DNA of 64,000 nt from Eutrigla gurnardus (taxonomy: Eukaryota; Chordata; Actinopteri; Perciformes; Triglidae), in assembly GCA_963514095.1 (NCBI GenBank), contig OY741281.1:9521819-9585818 (forward strand), read 5' to 3'. Below the pieces are notes generated by a model. It was not told where the DNA came from. It was given only the letters and a program-made list of their open reading frames with translations, and did no database searches. Position 1 is the first letter of the stretch. The number at the start of each line of letters is the position of its first letter. This document shows positions 22,705 through 33,690 of the stretch, one piece after another. Position numbers and translations under genes: made by a program.

Positions 22705-22760
22705 CAGTGTTTCCCCCACATTGACGAGACTGTGGCGCACCGCCATAGTCTCGTCAAACA
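22705..22760. mobile_element. hAT-like terminus with strong hairpin
   Basis: CAGTGTTTCCC at 22705-22715 resembles termini of fish hAT non-autonomous elements. It is followed at 22721-22757 by a 17-bp stem with a three-base CAC loop and a single G-T mismatch, which would be a wobble pair in RNA. The opposite terminus was not found. Confidence 0.45.
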
Positions 22761-25700
22761 TTGGCTCATTCTTCACTTGACCTGCCTCTGTGTGCTTTAC
22801 ATAAGCATTAGTTTGAATTATGAGGTATTTCGCTATGACTGATACATTCGTTGTTTCAGATGGAGGAACAATGATAACTGCAGAGCTGCACTACAACTAA
22901 CCTTTTGTAAAGGTCAAGTAAAATAATGAAAGAGGTTCAACCATGGCTTAATGGGAATGGCTAACATGTTGGCAAGTATGGCATCATTAACCCCTGCCTC
23001 AGTCTTATGCTCCCTCTCTTGCTATATTCTCAGCGCTTGGAAGAGATGTTTGGCTCACTTGGCCTCGCTAATCAGTTTGTTAGTAGATTTTCTTTCCTTT
23101 AAAACGATGGTGTCTGGGGAAAATACAGTGCCTTTTTGCTATCACGTTTTGTACAATCAGTAATGTAAGACACATGCCGTTATTGATGTCCACATAATGA
23201 TTTGTGGCTGCTGGCAGCATGATGGTACCGGGGGAGAGCCAAAGATATTTTCTGCCTTTGAATGCAGGGGAGGTTACCACCTGCCTCAAAGACTGAACCA
23301 TTCACCAGTATTCTTCGTCGTCTAAATTAATATTTCACAATGACATTTTCAAGCACAATGTACTACACCAATGTGAACTTTTGTTGCCATCACGTTTTCT
23401 CTTCCTAATCCTAAGCAAATATCTCCACAAATTCAAAATACAAGGTCAGTTTCTCCAGCTATTATCTAAATCTCTTGTAATTATTGGCATTGGCCATCAT
23501 TATCCTCTGCTAATTCAATTATGCTGACACATTTGGATGACACTGTTGTAGGACTGGGAGACTTGTGAAGGAGACTGTGATTTTAACACTTGTTGGAAGC
23601 TGTAATTGCATTGACACAGCACACAATGAAAGGTCATTCAGAACTGAGATCAAATATTTGACAGTTGTAGTTCCCAGCTGATGCACGTGGTATGACATGT
23701 AAGCTCACCCAGCCTGCATTCACAGCTTTGATACACACATTTTCACTCAGCGAGTCTTTTAAAACCATCTTTTATCATTTATTTAGTCGGAAAAATATAC
23801 AAGCGCTGCAGTAACATGACCAGCACAGACTCATGGCAGTTTTTAAAATAGTCGCAAAATGCAATCTATGAATTTCCTGCACAGGGAATACATACATAAT
23901 GTCTTGCATTTCTAATAGATTACATGTTTTTAATCCGTCAAAAGTGTTAATGAAACTTTTAAATCATATTTTCCTTTCAAGATCAAGAACTAAAATCTTG
24001 AATCTGGAAAAAAAACAAAAAACCTCTGAGCACTAGTAGCATGCATATGACACTCATTAACTGATGAACATGTGTTTATGAATCATGGTGTTCTTATTTT
24101 CCCACCTCCGTTTCCACAGCTTGAAGATTGCCACTAATATTTTGACATTTGAGTTGTCACCTGCAAAGGCCATCTTTATGGGGCCAGCTGTTGAGGTGTT
24201 CACGTTAGCATCAAGGTGAATGGTTTTGACACCTTCATGTAAGTGTCATGCTGCACATTGTCATTTACATCGTACACATTTCTCAGATGCAGGAATAATG
24301 TCATAGGCCGAGCCACAGTCATGTTTCCACCCATAATCAAAAGCTCAAATTAGCCTGTGAAAAGCTTTACGTGATAATAGTTGCATTCCTACCATCTGGT
24401 TAGCAGTTGTTTGGTTTTTAAGACATTTGCATTTAGCAGCATACGCATTTTGATGTCTACAAGCTCAGTCTGTTGTTTAGCTTGCTGAATTATTCAGTTG
24501 CTGAAAGAAAAAATAAATCCTTGCCACAAAATTATGATCAGAGCAGTTCTACCTCTCGTAAACTCAGTGCTGGTTGAAATGTTATTTTGGTGAGTGAGGA
24601 ATACATTGTGTTGTTTGTCTTTCTAAATCACTCCGAATAATAGTCTGAAGCAAACGCCCAAAATGTCGGCATAATGTCATGCTAATGACTTCTGTTGAGC
24701 TTTGTGGACTCTCTTACCTCTCTGAAGTTGACCCACATGAGTCTGCCACCATGCGCATGTCTGTGTGCACCTGAATAAGTGTGGCACAGTCAGAAGCACA
24801 CAGACGGCACACAATACAACGCTACCTCAGTACTTCAAAAGACCCATCTGATACAATAAAGAAGAAGACGGCAGAGAAAATGTAATCGGCAGCACCAGAT
24901 TGGGTGCAAAGAATTCCTGATCTGTTTTTTGTCCTCGACTGCATTACATTTTGTCAGGTGGACAAAGTTGTCAATCATGCTGGCAAACCTATTTTACGTT
25001 GTCAATAGGACAGAGGAGAGAGTGTTCATTCTTTCAATAGAGGGTTAGAGATTAAAGTAGGCCAAGCAGAGAAGAGGTAATTTTCTGGGGTGATGTATTG
25101 ACACTAAGACTCGATCATCTCCAACATTGTATTTCAGATCTGCTCCGTGAGACGGCCAGACCATGAGAAATACTGCTGCCATCCAGAATATGGTTTTACT
25201 GGCTTTTTGAAGAGATGTTTCTGTTTTACTTTCCCTAATAAACTTTTCATTTTGTGATAGGCAAATATAGTGTTCCCTCCCTTAAACACACACTAAACAC
25301 ACACACAAAAACATTTGTTATTTTGTTTTAAATTCAAACCAATGGAACATAATACCAAGACATTTAGCGTGGCAATATTGTATCATGCAGAGACGTCAAG
25401 TATTGATCCTTCAATATGTAAAGTATTATTCCTGGTCATGCAAATCCAACATTCTAGTTACAATTGCGTTTTCAGTTTTTTTCTTGGTGCAGTCTGGGGT
25501 ATAGATGGTTGAGACAAATGAAAGAGTGAAAACTATATCTTATTAGATAAAACAGATGTTGATAAACAGCAGAATTAGAATTTTCAAAAAGGGTAATAAT
25601 TCACAATATCTGTTAGCATAATACCCAGTATATCGCAATATGTTTAAAAACACAACAAGATCATCTTTTTTTGTTGTATTGTGGGGTTTCGGACTGCTTT

Positions 25701-27384
25701 TTATGGATGTTACTTGAAACAAATGTGGCCTGTGTGGTGGAGTGGCAGCTTCACTGATTCAACTGGATGTGGCACCTGGCTAAAGATGCAGAATGACGAG
25801 ATGAGACGTGTGAAATGTGTGCAACACTCCAGAAAGTTGTTAGTGAGACGTTGGGGGATGGCAAATAACCTCTGATTAAGTTTGTGAGTCCTAACAAATT
25901 TCTTGCAGACTGCCTTGAGATTCAGGTCTTTAATACATCGAGCGCAATGCTTTGCACAGCTCGGTGCCCTTAAATCTACATGCATGCTTTCCTTAGTAAG
26001 CAGAAATGTAGCCTGCAGACAAAGAATTTGAAAGTGGCCATTATAAGTGGAACAGGGCCAAGAGACCAGATTGCATGACACCCTCTTAGTGTGGTCAAAG
26101 ACATTTGCTGCATAAGGGGTTAAGAGGGGTAAGAAGCGTGTTAAGTATTCATGGCATGAATATTCAATCAAAACCGTCCGGAGAACATGATCACAAGACT
26201 TTAAATAACCCAAATTGCAAGCTGAGCATGTCGAGTCAAAAGGGTCCTCTAATCTATTACGCTAGCAATAGGTGAACAAAAGTATCAGTACTGTACTATA
26301 TTACTGTCTCGGTGCACTTCAATTTAATGATCATGTCAGCATTTCTCTTCAAAGGCCTCACTTCTGATCAGATACGCCTCTCGTTTCCTCCCCTTATTTG
26401 AATTCCCTTGAACTCGAAAATGGATCTTTTCCCTGTCTATTGAGGAAGTGAAATGGGATCCATGAAGTGCTTTTGGAAAGGAATTCTGATATGAATAACA
26501 ACATAAAATAATGTACACTTCCACTCAAAATGACTGGGCTGAATACAATTTGGAGTAGAGATGGAAATGGGAAGGGAAGTGATTCATTAGTAATTCTGTA
26601 TTAATAAAAACCAGGGTGTTTGCTCTTGCCTGGCCAGATTGTACAGGGTGATGATAAGGATAATGATAACATGAAGGTGTGATCAATTCAGTAGATGAAA
26701 CAAGCAGACTGCAATAACGTTCAAGGAATCCTTTCATCAAAAAAGAGGGCTCAAGAAGCAAAGTCAGCTAAATGGCTTCATCGGTTTACAAGGATTAGCT
26801 CTGGAAGCATCTCTATCGCTTATAAAAAAATGTTTTCCTTCATCATGTTGCTGGTTTCATCAGCAACAAATTAAATGGCCACTCTTTTATCTCTCTCCTT
26901 GTCTCCTTTGTTGGGTGTGACCTTGAATGTTTGCCCATTAAACTAGCAACACTTTGACAAGTATCCCCCTCAGCCTCAGGGAGCTGATGCACAAAGATAA
27001 TGAATCAATTGTTGCCTTTATCCATGATCCAAAGGTATGATAACTCTGGATTGAGCCGGTTTGCTGAGAAACTCCAGGGAGTGACTGTAGGCTATAGCAG
27101 AAGGGTAAACTGATGCAGAAAGAGGTCACTGTCTCTTTTCCCTGCCAGGTTCTTCCTGTTTAGACTAGACACCATTGAACATGTCCACAAAGAACTTCTT
27201 CCAAGAGTTTAGTGTTGGGTTGCCCAAGTTTCACATCATTTGCAACACTGAATATGTTTATTATTATTTGCTTTATTCAACATAATATGGAAATATTATA
27301 TAGAATACATGGGAACAATATTTACTCATAGCCACTCAAGCATGATATTGTTGTTTGCATCACTTATTTGTGGCTCTTGGCTGA
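22761..27384. other. Long unique stretch
   Basis: Nothing recognised in 4.6 kb: no LINE, SINE or RNA gene. The 167-codon minus frame at 25710-26213 has no domain and ordinary non-coding composition. Confidence 0.45.
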
Positions 27385-27450
27385 GGTGGCAATATTGCTC
27401 AATTAGTCGGTCCACCACTTTGGTCCAGGCTGAAACTATGGATGCTCATC
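27385..27450 (+). repeat. Short remnant of a dispersed fish repeat
   Basis: GGTCCACCACTTTGGTCCAG followed by GCTGAAACTATGGATG. It resembles the start of a common fish repeat in which that block leads into CTGAAATATCTCAAC and GGATGGATTGCCATG. Only this block survives. Confidence 0.45.
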
Positions 27451-27504
27451 AGTAACTACAAGCCTGAGGCCATGGTGCGTCCGCTATGGGAGTGAGTCAC
27501 TGCC

Positions 27505-27826
27505 AACTGTCACCAATGCTCATGAGTTTTGGGTAGTGACCAAAAGAATGAGATTGATCCTTTGAAGGGTAGCTGGGCTGAATCTAGAGGTAGGATGAGG
27601 AGTTCAGACATCTGGCGGGAACTCAGGGTAGCAATACTGCTCTTTCACATTGAATAGAGCCAGCTTAGGCGACACAGCCAACTTCTAAGAGGCCCCGAGG
27701 TAGACCCTTGGGGTTCCCCAGGAAGAGCTGGAAAACATTGCTGGGGAGAGGGACGTCAGGAAAACCCTGCTACCCCAACTACCAGGCCCCAGATGAGGGG
27801 AAGATAAAGGATGGCTGGATGGATGA
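27505..27826 (+). mobile_element. LINE 3' end, decayed ORF C-terminus with GGAT tail
   Basis: Three coding fragments of a non-LTR retrotransposon C-terminus are visible. Upstream nucleotide words CATGAGTTTTGGGTAGTGACC belong to the same family. The frame at 27595 reads RSSDIWRELRVAILLFHIE and then hits a stop. After an internal deletion, the frame from 27707 reads LGVPQEELENIAGERDV and ends at TGA 27794-27796. A tail of GGATGGCTGGATGGATG follows. The fish family has HIERSQLRWLGHL and a proline/arginine-rich stretch between these blocks, and that part is lost here. GGAT-type tails suggest an RTE/Rex-like element, but the clade is not settled. Confidence 0.75.
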
Positions 27827-30679
27827 AACTATGCATGAACTGTGGGATGTACTGAATTTATGTGCACATTGTAATATAATGATAATGTTAGTTTAGTCTG
27901 ATCTTTGACTGCAACTGTGAAGAAAGACAGAATAAACAGGATTAACAGACAGACATGCAACGTGTAGCATTCAAATGTTGATCTAAAACAACGTTATCAA
28001 TGGGACTTTGAACTATTCGGTACAACCCTCATACAACTAATTAATTAAAAAGAATGTCTGGGTCCTTGCTGGATGTCATCACTTTCACCAACATTTGGGC
28101 ATATCCTACATATGGATGTTTGTCCAATAATAGCGGCGAGTGTCTCATCTTGGGCGAATCGGAAGGTCCTTGTCCTCCACTTGTTTCCTTAAATTTCTCC
28201 TGGTTTCTCATGAGATTTAAAATCAAACCATTTATTTTCTTAACCTGAGCCATAGTCCGTACCTCAGGGTACAACATTTGCCGCCTCACAGCACAGGCCT
28301 CTTTATTTTATTATCATCCTTCACTCACACAGAAACACACAAAAGCGCACCTTTTCTGGCGCTTCCACTTTGGAGACTGTCTCAATTGCTTCAGTAGTAG
28401 TTCCTTTTTTTTAAATGTATTTAAGGGCTACGCTTCTCTCTTTCACCAGAACATCACCACTTTCTCTGTGATAAACCTCTTGGCAAATGAGAAATTGGGC
28501 TGTGGCAGTTGCAAGAAGCACACCTGTCACCTTGGAATATATTTTTGCAAATCTATTTTGTAGTAGCTGCAGTATAATTCCTGAAAATCAAAACCAAATG
28601 CATAGCGCTATGTTACTGTCACAAGTAACAAATTGCCAGTGACATGTGTTCCCACTAACAGTCGTAATAACTGTGATTTTCAAAATGATAGGTACACAAT
28701 AAAGAGTAATCATAAGTGGAAGCTTTTACCCCTGACTGATGTTGGTTCAGAGACATTATGAGAAAGACATTGTGTAGAAAAATGTGAGAATTAATATATA
28801 AAAAAGAAAAAAAAAAAATTAAAAAAAAACTGCTACAAATCTCCTGTCCAAAGCTGTATGGTGCTGGGTTGTCTCATTTAACACATTTTCATTTCCTGTC
28901 ATCTTACCAGCACGTTGACTCACATATAGTATTTAAACATTACAGTCCCAGTGCTACAAGTCCTCATCATTTAGCTCGAATTACTGATTCAACCATCGTC
29001 TGTTGCTAATGCACAACTGACACTGCTAAACATTCTGTTTTACATTCTGGTTTGTGAATTTTTTATGTTCATGTAATGCTTACACTCATCATGTAAGGGA
29101 TATTAGTGTCTCTTTCACTAGAGCCCATAAAAGCTGACATCATGAGATGTGTCATCTGTGAGGAGAATACTAATTGTGGCGCCATCGTTTATCCGGATGC
29201 CGCGCATAAACATACTGTACGGCGTCTCCTTGGAAATCGTCTGAAACATGAGCATTTTCAGAAGAAGTCAATCACGTTGAGTTAATCAATTATGAACGGC
29301 TCTGTTGATTACGTTGGAGTGTGCTTTTCATGCGGAGCATACCTAAGTGAGCCACTGCTTATCTCCAGTGCAAGCATTTCCTGAATTTGGCTGGAGTAAC
29401 GGATCTTTTGGTTATAACTGGGTACCACTTGCTGATGATTAAAAAAAAAATGTTCTAATTTGATCATGTTTTGGATTGAAGATACTTATTAATGTGAGTT
29501 AATTATCAAGGCCTATGTGGGTTTATCTACTTCGTGTAGCAGCAGTAATCCCTATCTCCAACAGCCAAACTGATGCACATAAAATGACCTTGTAACATTC
29601 ATGTAAGGATTCTGACACTTTAATCTCTCACTTGCTCCACTGTGTAACATTTCCACACCACATTGGTTCGTTGCCACATTAGCAGTGTGGCTTGAGGAAT
29701 CATACGCTGCTGTCTACACATTAAACAGCCATATGAAAGCCACGTACTGTTGTAAACAAATTTCTTATATTAGCACCTTTTTTATGAAATATGGATAGGG
29801 AAAACACTTATTATTGTATCTATCATAAATGAACAGTGACCCCACAAACATAGACAACACTGTAGAGTTCATATCTAGTTAAAATGTGGTTTCTACTGCA
29901 GTCCGAAACACGGTAGTAAGCTTCGAGGAAACCCTTATTGCTGTTCAACAAAAGTAAAACGTGAACAACAATTGTAATTTTGTTGTAACTTTCCAATACC
30001 TCATTTTGAAACACCTAAAGTGCACACTTGTCACACATCATGATTCTGACAGTTTTAAACAACAGCCCTTCAGACATATCAACTCCATAAGAGGACAAGC
30101 AACACTCCAATCAACACCTGTCAACCCTGTAACTGTCGCTGAATGAATCCACACTCCCCAAATCCTTGAATGTCTTCTCTGATGTGGATAAGTCAGGAGT
30201 GTAGTTTTTTTTTTTTTTTGCTTTTTTTTAATCACCTTGATTAGTACAATGTCCATCTGTCACACTGGCAGGCACTCATGATTTCCAGGTGAGGACGAAA
30301 CTCTAGCTTGCATGACATGTGATAGTGGTGCCCACTGACTCAGACGGTCCTGCTGGGCTTGCTGCTGATTTGTGTGGCATGCGGCTTGTGTGAAGCAAAG
30401 TAGCGGAAGTTGATTAAACAAAGTCACCGAGCAGATATTCCGCTTCTCGCCAGTTAATTTGGGAATACATATTTTGAACACAGTACAGTTTGTGTGTCCT
30501 TTCATCTGACATGCATCGACATTGGTAGTTAACTGCGACATATATGCGCTTTTAAAGTTGATTATATTTGCTTTACAATCTGCAAAACATGTACCTGACA
30601 TCCTCTGTCTTTAGATTATTGGATAAAAAAAGTTCCCCCACATCATTGTAACATATAAATTATTCCTGATGTGTGTGAT
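27827..30679. other. Unique non-coding stretch
   Basis: Only A-runs near 28800-28830 and a T-run near 30206. The block 29160-29410 is relatively complex, with CAATTATG and TGATTACG motifs; it could be conserved, but no coding signal is seen. Confidence 0.4.
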
Positions 30680-31090
30680 ATAGGCTATGGTCAGACTGCA
30701 GGCAACTCAAATCATTTTTTATTTCAATTTGTATAGTGGGAACAACACAAATTGCAGGAAATCTGATCTTTTTCATTTCTGATTTGATCAGTGGCACCTC
30801 AGTCTGAACGATCGTATCAGAATGTGTACAAACTTATGTCATCCACACTTGTGTACAGAAGGAGCAGCTATTGCTCTGTAAAAAAGCTATAATTTTCAGC
30901 CATAGTTTCAGCTGGGAGATGTGTTCCAGAACCAGAACACTGGAAGAAAAAAACACCTCATTCAAACTAAACAGAAAGATATTAAAACCAACCAAGACTT
31001 AGTAAGTCTTCCTCCATCAATCACATGCAGGTCGGTTCAGGAATATGACCAGATCACACTGGAATCTGATATTGGCCACATTTAAAGTAA
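30680..31090. repeat. Possible decayed DNA transposon
   Basis: The left side has GGTCAGACTGCAGGCAACTC, AAATCTGATCTTTTTC and CAGTCTGAACGATCGTATC. The right side has TGACCAGATCACACTGG and AATCTGATATTGGCCACATT in the opposite sense. Paired words around AATCTGAT and the TCAGACTG/CAGTCTGA pair are typical of one fish non-autonomous element. The ends are too degraded to define. Confidence 0.38.
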
Positions 31091-31134
31091 GATACGAGAT
31101 AGGGAACATTTCTATTGCCTCTCAATGGCTTTCA

Positions 31135-31466
31135 CGATGACACTTTCAGACGCTCGCGTTACCCCTGTTTCACAAGAGTGTAGGTGAACTTCGGTGGCCT
31201 CAAGGCAACATTAAAATGCGGAAAGCTTCCTCTAGAAAGTTGGTTTTGTCCGTTTAGGGCTACTGTAGAAACATGGTGGCTCAACATGGCAGACCTTGTG
31301 AAGAGGAGCTGCACCCAATTTAAATATAAACAGCTGATTCTGAGCCAATACAATCAAGATGATTCTTAGTTTCAGCTGATTATACACTAATGAAATCATA
31401 GTTATGAATATTATATTAAATTTCTACCAATATATCCCCCTTAGTCCTACAAATAGAACCTTCAAC
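31135..31466 (-). mobile_element. Teleost MITE, TTAAAGGTCCAGTGTGTAGGA family
   Basis: The body is recognisable along its whole length: TTTCAGACGCTCGCGTTACC, TTTCACAAG, GGTGGCCTCAAGG, GGGCTACTGTAGAAACATGG, CAACATGGCAGACC, then TTTCAGCTGATTATACACTA and ATGAATATTATATTAAATTT. The right end, GTCCTACAAATAGAACCTTC, is a decayed inverse of the usual terminus. From memory this is one of the most abundant percomorph non-autonomous elements. It has no coding capacity. The minus call follows the usual orientation of the consensus as I recall it. Confidence 0.78.
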
Positions 31467-32748
31467 TCATTCTTGTGCACATTCAGAGTCGATGCCCAGG
31501 GTTGCTCTGAAAAACACTTTATGTTAGGTTATATAACATTACACGTGTTAATGCATACAGTATTAATCATATGCAGTAACCAATTAATGCTGTGAAGCTG
31601 AGGGAATGTTCAATTAATTCTGTTGAATCCTCATTTTCTTCATTGATCTTAATATGAGCACACTTACACCAGCTGGTTGTTAAGTTTCTGCTCTCCAGTG
31701 GTATCTACAACTGGGAAACAGAAATGTATTAAAAGTCTGAACATGCGTCACATTTTTATTTTAAGCCTACAGTAAGTGAGGCCGGTGGTGTAGTGCTGTG
31801 TGAATGTCAACAATAAAACGGTGAGCCCGGGGTAAAAATAGCTTTGCGACCGTCAGCTTAGTCACGTGGCGAGACGTTCTGCCCAACTAGAGCGTTGACC
31901 ATCCTCGTAGCTTTCAAACCGATCACTGAGTGGAAATTTAATTTTCCTTTGCAATAGTTTACTGCATGAGTAGTCGGATGTCACAAGATTACAACGCTGG
32001 GGTTCAGCTGGCCTGCTCCGCTCTGCGTGGGTGTGAACACACCCATAACTCGATAAAGACAGGTTTATTGGGCTTGTATGACCCAGCCCTCCTGAAAGAA
32101 AGACGTCAAAGCTTGACAAATCCACATAAAGCCATGAATCTTAATTCTGCTCTTCGCTTTGAAAAGTATGGGAGCACTGTGTGTCCTCATTGCTCCCCAC
32201 AAGGGGTCTTCTTTATATAAGGCTTCGAGACATTTGAGAAAGGGCAGAGCAGCCACATATATAGGCTATTCATCAGAGGGAGAGCTTCTGAAGTCGTATT
32301 ATTTTTATTAATACTAAAATATGCAAATGATACAAAGGCAAAACTTTTCCAGCTCTTTTAATAACTTGTGTTCTTCAAAACCACATTTAATCTTCTTTTT
32401 TTATTTTTCCCCCTACCGTATAAATTGTGTGGGTGGGTGGAATACAGTAGGTAGATGTTCAGTGTGGGTTTCAGGACATTTCTTGATAATTGTTTTTTAG
32501 TGTCACTACTATTCATACTAGCAGGTCACTTCAATGTGAAGGGCACACGTGCACTGATTTTACATCTGAAAAATAGAAATATCATTGATTGCAAAGGGGG
32601 AAAAATGTTCCTCCCTCAATTAGATAGTGATTTTGGTTTGCAAATAAAAACAGTATGGTTAGAAGCTGCCAAAATGTCATGTTTGGCAACCCCTCGGCGT
32701 GTGATACAGACGAAGCACCCTTTACTGTATACATGCGATGCACAAGGC
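31467..32748. other. Unique non-coding stretch
   Basis: Nothing recognised. The frame at 32455-32895 runs into the next transposon's terminus and is not a gene. Confidence 0.4.
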
Positions 32749-32753
32749 TTTAA

Positions 32754-33311
32754 AGGAGTCATCACCTGGAAATCGCAATTTCTCTTGTTAAAACATGCAT
32801 ATCTGTGTTTGACCTCAGTTGAAACTTGCCTGAAAGGCTGGAGTTTGAAAGTGGCGCCGTTTTTTCGCTTCTGCTCTTTTTCCGAACAGGAATAGCACAC
32901 AAGGGTGTGCATTCCTAAAGCACGAGATTTTGATTCTGCGCCTTCGGTGACGTCACCGTGGCGGCTACTTGCATAAGCCCACCCCTCTTTCACCACCCAA
33001 CCCCGCCCCGTCCGCTACCTGAAATCGCCGAAGCGCCGCCATTATGTTTTGGAGTCATGCAGGCAAGCCCCCCCGGCTCTGTCCTTCCTGCGGCGAATCA
33101 ACGCGCGCCTCATTACATATTATACAATGCACATCCGGACCAGTCAAAACCTCGCGCGTAATCTCGCGTGATAAAATCGCGGTACGAAAAAGGGTCAGAA
33201 CAAGCTCAATGTTTGATTAAAATTTATTTATTTTTTTCTAATAAGTTTTACGAATTGATCCAAAGCGATCCAAGGGGGGCTGGATACGTATAAAACCAGG
33301 TGATGACTCCT
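32754..33311. mobile_element. TTAA-flanked non-autonomous DNA transposon with CpG-rich core
   Basis: A perfect 16-bp terminal inverted repeat, AGGAGTCATCACCTGG, lies at 32754-32769 and 33296-33311. TTAA is duplicated immediately outside (32750-32753 and 33312-33315), as produced by piggyBac- or Kolobok-type transposases. The 558-bp element has no transposase frame. Its interior, about 32940-33185, is far richer in CpG than the rest of the window. It carries the palindrome CGGTGACGTCACCG (32945-32958), a full CRE site, and GCCGCCATTATG (33035-33046), which is YY1-like. The perfect ends suggest recent insertion. The superfamily is not settled from the ends alone. Confidence 0.88.
32945..32958. 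promoter_or_regulatory. CRE palindrome inside transposon
   Basis: CGGTGACGTCACCG is a perfect 14-base palindrome around TGACGTCA, the full CREB/ATF site. Function is inferred from the motif only. Confidence 0.45.
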
Positions 33312-33479
33312 TTAAACTATCTTTTGTAAATGCAACAAAGTGTCAGTATTAGAAATTAAATAGAAAGTTGGAGTAAGGTGGGTGGAGTTAGATAACAGAT
33401 AGGTAAAATGAAACACGCAACTTTCATCCAGGAGACCAAATATACAAAACAAAACATGAGATCTCGGCAACAATACTAG
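33312..33479. other. Short non-coding stretch
   Basis: Nothing recognised. Confidence 0.35.
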
Positions 33480-33690
33480 CTCGGAGAGGTTTAGTAGAAA
33501 ACACCATTGTTTGGCTTAAAATGACTACAAAACTTAGCTTAAAACTGCAACAAAAGTACTTGTTTATGCAAAACAGAAATGTGCTTATGTTTGGGCAAAC
33601 AAAACTACTTAGTTTGAACAGGACACAAACAGCGGCCTCCTGGGTGGAAGCTCTGTGTTTCTGACCCATCCACCACCACAACCTTCTCTC
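33480..33690 (+). repeat. Dispersed repeat family A, copy 4
   Basis: Contains GTTTGGCTTAAAATG, a repeated AAAACTAC/AAAACTTAG theme, GGACACAAACAGCGGCCTCC, TGGGTGGAAGC, CTGTGTTTCTGACCCATCC and ACCACCACAACC. It is the best-preserved copy in the window and can serve as the local reference. Confidence 0.65.

Noticed and set aside
25710..26213. 167-codon minus-strand open frame
   Set aside because: Longest plain frame outside the LINE, but it has no domain, no repeat origin and residue use like random AT-rich DNA.
32455..32895. 146-codon frame overlapping the TTAA element
   Set aside because: It crosses the transposon terminus at 32754, so it joins unrelated sequences.
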